DNA from: Cognataquiflexum nitidum
GTDB lineage: Bacteria; Bacteroidota; Bacteroidia; Cytophagales; Cyclobacteriaceae
DNA: 64,000 nucleotides
Assembly (NCBI RefSeq): GCF_022538055.1
Contig: NZ_JAKZAM010000004.1
Location: 62,001-126,000 of the forward strand
Direction: 5' to 3'
Part shown: positions 1-6,710 of the stretch, in pieces
How the letters are laid out: each line of letters begins with the position of its first letter
Numbering within the stretch: the stretch's first letter is position 1
Position numbers and translations under genes: made by a program
The notes under the pieces: model-generated
Databases searched by the model: none
What the model was told of the DNA's origin: nothing
What the model saw: the letters and a program-made list of their open reading frames with translations, nothing else

Positions 1-1335
1 ACAAACGATGATGTCCGAAATATCCTCCAACTAACCGCAAACGGGGATGCAGGGCCAATCCCTGGATTTGATAATGATACAGGCCATGGGATTGTAAATG
101 CGCAGGCTGCCCTGCAACTAATAAACCAACCAAATACAGTAGTGCAAAAAACTTTAACAGGTGGTACTGCTGTGCTGCACCAAGCCATGAGCCAGTGGGT
201 TTTGACAAGTGGTAGATGGGGGATTGCCGCCGGAACTTATTTTCAAGTAGACAGATATAAAATTACCAGACATGTAACCTTCGATATTCCTTTCTGTTCA
301 GTACCAAAAGTATGGATGAGAGATAGGCAGAGCAGGTCTCTGAGTTATGCAAATCCAAATTCAGGAAGACCTTTTTCCATCATTTCAAACATTTCGAAGG
401 AAGGCTTTGATGTGGAATATGTAACATATTATGTCCGAACCAATGCATCAGGGCAAACAATAAATAAATGGATACCAGAAGCTCCCGCGCAAACCCAGTT
501 TGCATATACCGCAGTAGGTCAGTTAAACCCCGCAGGCTCAGCAGGTCCGATTTCCGGTGCCGACATTGCTTGTTCAGCTTCATCTTATACGATAGCAGGT
601 TTTCCGGCCGGGGCAAGTGTCTCTTGGTCCGCCTCCCCATCAGGAATAGCAACGATATCGGGATCCGGTCAAACCATTACCCTTTCTCCGGTTTCAAATG
701 GACAAATAACGTTAACTGCTGTAATAACAGGTTCTTGTGGCCCTGCACCTTCCATTTCTAAAAATATTCAGGTTGGTCCCATAAATTCATCACAAGTTTC
801 TTTAATTGGGCAGTCTGCTGTTTGTCCTGCCAACCAATATACTTATCAGGCGGTAGTTCCGGGAGGACATAAGCCAGGATATATCTACCAATGGACTTAC
901 CCATCGGGCTGGAATGTCCAAAGCCAATCAGGCCCCAACATCACATTTTACGTGCCCAGCAATCCCAACTATGGAACAGTAAGGTTCCGAGTCAATAATG
1001 GATGCGGATTTTCAGAATACAGTGGCATTACGGTATTTCCAGGCTATAATTGCAGTGCCTTTCCTTATTCCGTTAATGTCTATCCAAATCCTGCCATTGA
1101 CCAATTTAAGTTTGAAATACAGCAACCGAAAAATTATAGGGATTTCATGGAAAGAGGAGCGGAGGAAAAGTTTGAGGTAGAATTTTATGACCAGAATGGT
1201 AATATGGTTTCATCGTTTGAGACTTTTAAATGGGAAGAAACCCTTAATTTGAGTAAGTTGGGTTCTGGTTTTTATTTTCTACAAATAAAATATAGAAATT
1301 CCGTTTTTAAAAGGCAGATTGAAATAGCAAAATGA
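1..1335 (+). CDS. Secreted S8 (subtilisin-like) peptidase, C-terminal part, with T9SS sorting domain
   Basis: The frame is open from base 1, so the gene begins upstream and only its 3' end is present; the GTG at 142 is internal. The first residues contain GHGIVNAQAAL, which fits the final helix of the subtilisin (S8) catalytic domain. A beta-rich linker follows, then two PKD/Ig-like repeats (Cys-containing segments around bases 560-780 and 790-1050). The last 90 or so residues begin with VNVYPNP and end in a KRQIEIAK strand, typical of the type A type IX secretion (T9SS) C-terminal domain of Bacteroidota. Inference: the protease crosses the outer membrane through T9SS and is released or anchored at the surface. 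The catalytic Asp, His and Ser all lie outside the window, so the peptidase call rests on the short S8 tail and overall architecture. Confidence 0.8.
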   Translation, partial: TNDDVRNILQLTANGDAGPIPGFDNDTGHGIVNAQAALQLINQPNTVVQKTLTGGTAVLHQAMSQWVLTSGRWGIAAGTYFQVDRYKITRHVTFDIPFCSVPKVWMRDRQSRSLSYANPNSGRPFSIISNISKEGFDVEYVTYYVRTNASGQTINKWIPEAPAQTQFAYTAVGQLNPAGSAGPISGADIACSASSYTIAGFPAGASVSWSASPSGIATISGSGQTITLSPVSNGQITLTAVITGSCGPAPSISKNIQVGPINSSQVSLIGQSAVCPANQYTYQAVVPGGHKPGYIYQWTYPSGWNVQSQSGPNITFYVPSNPNYGTVRFRVNNGCGFSEYSGITVFPGYNCSAFPYSVNVYPNPAIDQFKFEIQQPKNYRDFMERGAEEKFEVEFYDQNGNMVSSFETFKWEETLNLSKLGSGFYFLQIKYRNSVFKRQIEIAK

Positions 1336-1568
1336 TTATAGATCATGAAGTATTTATCAAAAAATTTAAACCAATAAATCCTACGGAAGAAAAAAAATAT
1401 GAATGGTGTTTGAACAGAAGTAGCGGTTAACGGTAAATCTTAAATATGTCAGTTTAATAGTTTTGTTCAAAATGAAGCGTTTGGATTGATCATAAGACTT
1501 TTGAAAGTGAAGAAAATATGATTTAAATCATCTGACTATTTTACCAAAATTTCAATTTTTCAAGTTGG

Positions 1569-2864
1569 CTATTTAAGATTGGTTATTTGCCCAATTCCAA
1601 ACAACGGCAGGTTGATCAGCCATTCCTCTTTTCTAAAATCTGACATGGAGGTCCTTAGGGCAAATTTTGGGTTGAACTTTTCATAAAAAAGTTTCAGACT
1701 TTTTGCTTTCAAATTCTCCTCGGCTTTAACTTCAATAGGTATAATATTTCCTTTTGACTGGATCAGAAAATCAGTTTCTGCCGTTGCATTGTCTGCAGTC
1801 CAATAATAGCACAGGATATTTTTTGCAACCAATTGTTGCAATACATATTGTTCTGTTATCGCACCCTTAAATTCCTCAAATAGCCTGTTGCCTTCCAGTA
1901 TCGTTTTGACATCAAGATCCACCATAGCACCAAGCAGCCCGACATCAAGACAAAACAATTTGAAGGCATTGAAATCTTCGTAAGCTTTTAAAGGAATCCC
2001 CGCTTTGGAGACGCGGTTGACTTTGTGGACGAGTCCACAATCAATCAGCCAAGCCAAAGCAAGTTCATAATCCTTGGCCCTTGCGCCTTGCTTGATCATT
2101 CCATAAATGAATTTTTTATTTTCTTTGGCAAGTTGGGCAGGAATAGAATTCCAAAGCATCCTTATTCTGGGAACAATCTCATTTGGAGCATGTTTTGAAA
2201 AATCCTGCACATAAGAATCCAAGATCCTCTGTTGGATCGTCCTTACCTCGCTAAAGTCTGGTTTGGTAGAAAAATTCAGTACCGCTTCAGGCATTCCTCC
2301 TATGAAATAATACTGCTTGAGCAATTGGATAAATTTCGGTTTGAAAACCTTTATCATTTCCCAATCTGCCTTTTGAAGCAAAAATAAAAGACCTGATTCT
2401 CCCATTGCCTCCAAAAATTCCTCAAAATCCAAGGGATATAAATCTAGGAATTCCACTTTTCCTACGGGAAAAGAACTGTGCTGATGCATGGAAATTCCCA
2501 ATAGCGAACCTGCAGAAACGATATGGTATTGAGGTGCATTTTCTTGGAAATATTTTAAAGATGTAAGTGCTCCGACGGATTCTTGGATTTCATCAAACAC
2601 GATCAAAGTTTCGGAATTGATGGAAATTCCTGTTTCAATTTGAATCGCCAAAATGATTCTGTCGATATCATAATCTTGTTGGAAGATATTTTTGAGGGTT
2701 TTATTATTCTCAAAATTGATATAGGCAACCTGACTGTATTGTGTATTGCCAAATTCCTTCATGAGCCATGTTTTACCTACCTGCCTAGCACCTCTTATTA
2801 CAAGAGGTTTTCTGGATTTGGAATTTTTCCATGCCAATAAACGGTCTGTCAGGTTTCTCTTCAT
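1569..2864 (-). CDS. AAA-family ATPase with DUF4143 domain
   Basis: A 431-residue protein with a Walker A motif near the N-terminus (GARQVGKTWL), a Walker B-like strand (LIVFDEIQE) and a sensor-like segment (IVSAGSLLGI), matching the AAA_14 family. The C-terminal half carries the DUF4143 nuclease-like domain, with a TETDFLI ... IPIEVKAEE motif resembling PD-(D/E)XK. I chose ATG at 2864 because the longer frame would start at a TTG at 2885 inside the first copy of a tandem repeat. The gene is isolated: a 3' spacer follows and the upstream neighbour ends at 3029. Four 32-bp repeats sit directly upstream and probably control it. The cellular role of this widespread family is not well established, so I give none. 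It is intact and of usual length. Confidence 0.85.
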   Translation of the reverse strand: MKRNLTDRLLAWKNSKSRKPLVIRGARQVGKTWLMKEFGNTQYSQVAYINFENNKTLKNIFQQDYDIDRIILAIQIETGISINSETLIVFDEIQESVGALTSLKYFQENAPQYHIVSAGSLLGISMHQHSSFPVGKVEFLDLYPLDFEEFLEAMGESGLLFLLQKADWEMIKVFKPKFIQLLKQYYFIGGMPEAVLNFSTKPDFSEVRTIQQRILDSYVQDFSKHAPNEIVPRIRMLWNSIPAQLAKENKKFIYGMIKQGARAKDYELALAWLIDCGLVHKVNRVSKAGIPLKAYEDFNAFKLFCLDVGLLGAMVDLDVKTILEGNRLFEEFKGAITEQYVLQQLVAKNILCYYWTADNATAETDFLIQSKGNIIPIEVKAEENLKAKSLKLFYEKFNPKFALRTSMSDFRKEEWLINLPLFGIGQITNLK

Positions 2865-2874
2865 TTTGGAATCA

Positions 2875-3002
2875 CACTTTTTCAAAGGAAAGAATGCTTA
2901 AATTTACACTTTTCCAAAGGAATAAATGTGATTTCACACACTTTTTCAAAGGAAAAAATGTGATTTACTACACTTTTCCTAAGGAAATCCAATTTTGGGG
3001 AT
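2875..3002. repeat. Four tandem 32-bp repeats upstream of the AAA/DUF4143 ATPase
   Basis: Units begin with CACTTTT at 2875, 2907, 2939 and 2971, an exact 32-bp period (about three helical turns). The core is CACTTTTTCAAAGGAAA followed by an ATGTG-type half, which is an imperfect dyad. The fourth unit keeps only its first half. The array lies 11 to about 138 bp upstream of the chosen ATG of the ATPase, the place for a multi-site operator or a repeated 5' leader. It is too short and has no spacers, so it is not a CRISPR array. Confidence 0.8.
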
Positions 3003-3028
3003 GAATTTTGACTTTGGATAAGTCAAAT

Positions 3029-5233
3029 TTACCTTCCTCCGGGAGGACAATATTTCTTCAGATAGTCAGTATACAGTGTAGAAAGGTGGAGGAAGGTTCC
3101 TTGTCCTTCGGAGATACTGTGTGACCTGTTGGGGTAGGGCATGACCTGAAATTGCTTGTTGTGCTTGATCAGCTCATTGATGAGCATGTCGGCGTTTTGG
3201 TAATGGACATTGTCATCGGCAGTTCCATGGATGTAGAGCAAGTTCCCCTTCAGGTTTTTGGCATGGGATAGCGGTGAACCGTTTACAAAGTCTTCCAGAT
3301 TTTCTTGTGGCAATCCCATATACCTTTCCTGGTAAATGTTATCATAAGTGAGCTGATTGGCCACGGCAGCGATGGAAATACCTGTTTTGTAAATTTCAGG
3401 ATATTGGAACATCAGGTTAAGCGTCGCACTACCTCCACCGCTCCAACCCCAAACAGCGATCCTTTCGGGATCCACAAATGACCATTTTAGGATTTCCTTT
3501 GCACCCAATGCTTGGTCGCGGATATTGATGTCACCGATTTTTCTGTAAATGGATTTGCGCCACTCCCTGCCTTTTGGTGCGGGAGTTCCGCGGTTGTCAA
3601 GAGAGATATAGATATACCCGTCTTGTCTCATGTCACCTTTATAGAGCCCGTTTCTGGAGGAACCGAATCCGTCGGCGACCGTCGCACCCCAAGGTTCGGA
3701 ATAAACATAAAATACCACCGGATACTTTTTGGATGGATCAAAGTTCGCAGGTTTTACCATCCAACCGTCCATTTCGACGCCTTCTTCCGTTGTGATTTTA
3801 AAAAACTCTGTTGTCTTTTCTACTTGCGCAGCTACGAAGTTGGCAGCGATGCTTTCTTTTTCATTCAAAGCCTGATGCTTTGGCAGGCTGACCATTTCAC
3901 CCAAAGGTCTTGTGTAGTGGTTTGAAAAACGGTGTTGCGCAAATTTTGCTGTTGGAGAAAGGTTGTAGCTGTGCGTTCCCGGAAATCCTTCAGGAGTGAC
4001 CATTTCCAATTTGCCTTTGCCATCCAATCGGCTGCGGTAAAGGTATTTTTGTGTTGCATTCTCAGGGGAGGCGATGAAATAGACAAAACCGTTTTTTTCA
4101 TCATAGGCCTTCATAGAAATCACATCATAATTTCCCGGCGTGACCAAAAGCTCTTTTTTCCCATCTGTGCTGATTCTGTACAGTTGCTTCCAACCACCTT
4201 TTTCACTTGGCCAAAGAAATTCTTTGCCACCGGCAAGCCAATGTACCGGATGTTTGAAGTCGATATCATACGTATCGTCACCCGGGCTCATGACATCTAC
4301 CCAAGCAGGGTCAGTTTCGGTATGAATAAGCGTGGCTTTTCCTGTTGCTGCATCGCAACGCAGGATTTTGCTTTCGTTTTGTTTTCGGTTCAGCTGCTGA
4401 ACAAGAAATTCATTGGTACCGGGAATAAACTCCAACCTCACGAGATAATGTTGTCTTGGATCACCTTCAATATCCATCCATTTGGTGCTGGTACTAGCAA
4501 TATCAATCACCCCGATCCGAGCTGCGGAAGGACTTTCACCGACTTTTGGATACTCTACAGGAATTATTCTGGAATATACCGAATCGGTATTGTTGATCAT
4601 GTAATAATCCCTTGTCCCCTCGGCATCCAATTGCCAAAATGCAATTGACTTGCTGTCCGGACTCCAACGGAAACCGTCACGGCAAGCAAATTCCTCCTCA
4701 TATACCCAATCAAAAGTTCCGTTGATGAATTTCCTGTTTCCGTCTTTGGTAAGCGCTGTGATGATCTGGGTCGCCAGATCTTCCAAGTAGATATTATATT
4801 CGCTGACATAGGCTACTTTGGTGCCGTCAGGGGATATTTTAGCAAACATCAGTGATGATTCAGGCCTTGATTTGCCTAATTGCTTGAGGCTATTGTTATT
4901 CAAGTCCAAAACCCAATAATCCCCGCGGGTATTGATTCTCCATACCTGTTTGGAATTGGTGAAAATAAGCAACTTGGTATTGTCATCTGAGAACGCATAC
5001 AAGTCCAATTCAAGCGGGTCACTTTTTCCGGAGGGAGTCAGTTGTTGTTTGCTGACGAGCACTTTCCTGTCGTTTGCCGGTAAGGTGTATTGGACTATCT
5101 CGTTTTGTTCGATGCTGAAATAAGCACTACCATCATTTGACCATTTGATATCGCCTTGTTGGGCTTGGGCATAGGAAATGAAAAGACAAACAAATAAAAC
5201 CAAGAACAGCTTCAGGGAATGATGGGGTTTCAT
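3029..5233 (-). CDS. S9B dipeptidyl-peptidase IV family serine peptidase
   Basis: 734 residues with an N-terminal signal peptide ending near AQAQ, so it is periplasmic or outer-membrane associated. Residues about 30-470 form the DPP IV eight-bladed propeller, including the FDWVYEEEF stretch that carries the Glu pair binding the substrate N-terminus. The C-terminal alpha/beta-hydrolase has the nucleophile motif GWSGGG, an Asp in HGTADDNVH and a His in NRSHSI, so the triad is complete. The family removes Xaa-Pro dipeptides from peptide N-termini. It lies 42 bp downstream of the phosphopantetheinyl transferase on the same strand and may be co-transcribed with the NRPS genes. A role in peptide maturation or self-protection is possible, but such peptidases are also ordinary Bacteroidota housekeeping enzymes. 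Confidence 0.92.
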   Translation of the reverse strand: MKPHHSLKLFLVLFVCLFISYAQAQQGDIKWSNDGSAYFSIEQNEIVQYTLPANDRKVLVSKQQLTPSGKSDPLELDLYAFSDDNTKLLIFTNSKQVWRINTRGDYWVLDLNNNSLKQLGKSRPESSLMFAKISPDGTKVAYVSEYNIYLEDLATQIITALTKDGNRKFINGTFDWVYEEEFACRDGFRWSPDSKSIAFWQLDAEGTRDYYMINNTDSVYSRIIPVEYPKVGESPSAARIGVIDIASTSTKWMDIEGDPRQHYLVRLEFIPGTNEFLVQQLNRKQNESKILRCDAATGKATLIHTETDPAWVDVMSPGDDTYDIDFKHPVHWLAGGKEFLWPSEKGGWKQLYRISTDGKKELLVTPGNYDVISMKAYDEKNGFVYFIASPENATQKYLYRSRLDGKGKLEMVTPEGFPGTHSYNLSPTAKFAQHRFSNHYTRPLGEMVSLPKHQALNEKESIAANFVAAQVEKTTEFFKITTEEGVEMDGWMVKPANFDPSKKYPVVFYVYSEPWGATVADGFGSSRNGLYKGDMRQDGYIYISLDNRGTPAPKGREWRKSIYRKIGDINIRDQALGAKEILKWSFVDPERIAVWGWSGGGSATLNLMFQYPEIYKTGISIAAVANQLTYDNIYQERYMGLPQENLEDFVNGSPLSHAKNLKGNLLYIHGTADDNVHYQNADMLINELIKHNKQFQVMPYPNRSHSISEGQGTFLHLSTLYTDYLKKYCPPGGR

Positions 5234-5275
5234 AGGGATTGGTTAAATTTTAAAAGAAATGGATATGGCAGATTT

Positions 5276-5992
5276 TTAGATTTCAAAGTATTTCATTTTT
5301 ACAGAAGCGTTTTTAAAACACATGCTGCACCAATAATCTCCTTCGATCAACAAGCTTTTGGTATACCAAGTATTAGTGTCGCTTGGCAATTTAGCAAAAT
5401 CTTGGAGTGTATTCAATTCATTTAGGTTATCCATCAACCCTGTTCCTTCAGCTTTTAAAATGGATTCTTTGATCGTCCATATTTTGAAGAATTGATTGAT
5501 AGGTTGTATTGATTTTTCAATAAAATCAATTTCATCAGGATGAAATGACATTTCAAATATAGATCGATAGTCAAAATCAGGATTAATTCTCTCTACATCA
5601 ATGCCACAGGGATCACCCGAAAAGGCAAAAACAAGCCAATCACCTGAATGCGAGGTATTGAAATGAATCTTTTCTTGATTCCTGATTTTTGGTTTGTTGA
5701 ATTCATTCAACTCAAACTCCACTGACTCGGGTTCATAACCGAGGTAGTATCCACAAAGGATTTTTTTCATAACGGAACTGGCAAGAAAACTGTATTTGTC
5801 CTGTTCTCTCGCAAATCTTTCTGATTTTTTTAACTCTTCGCCTGTTAATAATCCTGCATGCGGCAGGATTTTCTCCAAGTTATTAGCTATCCCAATCCGG
5901 ATTATATGAAGCTCATCCAATAGCGGAGAGGCTACGAATTTTTTCCAAACGGGATTGGTTTCTTGCCAATCAATGGATTTATTGAGGATCAT
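5276..5992 (-). CDS. 4'-phosphopantetheinyl transferase (Sfp-type)
   Basis: 238 residues. It shows the Sfp superfamily signatures: FNTSHSGDW, then CGIDVERI (magnesium-binding Asp and Glu) and the WTIKESILKAEGTG helix (W-x-x-K-E-x-x-x-K). The family moves the phosphopantetheine arm of CoA onto the conserved serine of carrier proteins. Its ATG (5990-5992) overlaps the stop codon of the thioesterase remnant upstream (5989-5991) as ATGA, implying translational coupling in the NRPS operon. The natural substrates are therefore the four PCP domains encoded upstream on the same strand. It appears intact although the preceding thioesterase is broken. Confidence 0.93.
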   Translation of the reverse strand: MILNKSIDWQETNPVWKKFVASPLLDELHIIRIGIANNLEKILPHAGLLTGEELKKSERFAREQDKYSFLASSVMKKILCGYYLGYEPESVEFELNEFNKPKIRNQEKIHFNTSHSGDWLVFAFSGDPCGIDVERINPDFDYRSIFEMSFHPDEIDFIEKSIQPINQFFKIWTIKESILKAEGTGLMDNLNELNTLQDFAKLPSDTNTWYTKSLLIEGDYWCSMCFKNASVKMKYFEI

Positions 5993-6324
5993 GAATCCGA
6001 TTTTTCATCAAGGACTTTTTGGATTTTTTCGGCTATTTCTTTCAAAATTTCAGTTTTTTTGAGAATAATGTCATGGTGTCCGCCAATATTTATCACCTTG
6101 ACTTTTTCAACAAATGAGGTCCATCCATAAAATTTTGGTTCTTCGATATAAGTTTCCATAATTTTTGCCCGTAATAAATATAAGGTGCCATAAAAATGAG
6201 GGACTAATTTATATTTATTTAATAAATAGGTATTATTTTTTGAAACTTTATTGAGGTAGTTTGTTGGTTTGTTCACTAATCGTGGATTAAACTTTGATTT
6301 AATAATGGAAAATATCAAATCCAT
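5989..6324 (-). pseudogene. C-terminal fragment of the thioesterase of the small NRPS
   Basis: 111 residues in frame with the preceding fragment (6328-6621) and separated from it by a single TGA at 6328-6330. It aligns without gaps to the last part of the intact thioesterase of the large NRPS (YLNKVSKNN against VLNRVAKNN; VEKVKVINIGGHHD against VEKVNVVHVSGHHD), and the lesion falls where the intact protein has an Arg. It keeps the C-terminal GHH motif that should supply the catalytic His. The ATG at 6324 is probably fortuitous. Its stop overlaps the start of the phosphopantetheinyl transferase. Decay or a sequencing error are both possible. Confidence 0.7.
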
Positions 6325-6327
6325 TTT

Positions 6328-6621
6328 TCATAAAAGATATCCTTTTTTCCTTCTTAAATATGCCCCAGGTTCATTTAAAAAAAAGTTTACTTTAGCTAGG
6401 ATAATATTTAAGATAAGGTTAATTTTTTCAAATGGTGAATGTTTTTCTTGGTAATCGAACGCAGCTGTATCAAATAGAATAAGTTTATTGACTTTTTTCC
6501 CCATTGATTGAAGCTGTTTGGCCATTTCATAAGCCACAATCCCCCCATAGCAATAGCCTGATAGATTATAAGGGCCATCCGGATTTTTTTCAACCATAAG
6601 TGAAATATAGTACTCAGCCAT
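6328..6621 (-). pseudogene. N-terminal/nucleophile part of the broken thioesterase, with Cys in place of the usual Ser
   Basis: The frame is open from about 6717 (YLAKFIDTEQPIYGF...) but has no start codon until 6621. It is the continuation of the small NRPS after a one-base shift near 6712. It aligns to the thioesterase of the large NRPS; the nucleophile elbow reads GYCYGG instead of GYSFGG, a Ser-to-Cys change. It ends at a TGA (6328-6330). As it stands it cannot make a complete thioesterase unless the shift and the stop are sequence errors or are recoded. Confidence 0.7.
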
Positions 6622-6710
6622 TCCTTCAAGAGATATGTCAGTTGCCTCCTTCCCATCCAGACCTTTTGGCTGAAAGCCATAAATGGGCTGTTCGGTGTCA
6701 ATGAATTTTG

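Noticed and set aside
2875-3002. CRISPR array
   Set aside because: The repeats are directly tandem with a 32-bp period and no unique spacers, and no cas genes are present.
3932-4648. 238-codon open frame on the plus strand
   Set aside because: Antisense shadow of the dipeptidyl-peptidase IV gene, which has a full set of motifs.
6408-6701. 97-codon frame overlapping the broken thioesterase
   Set aside because: It uses a different frame from the one that aligns to the intact thioesterase; only the 6328-6621 frame gives homology.
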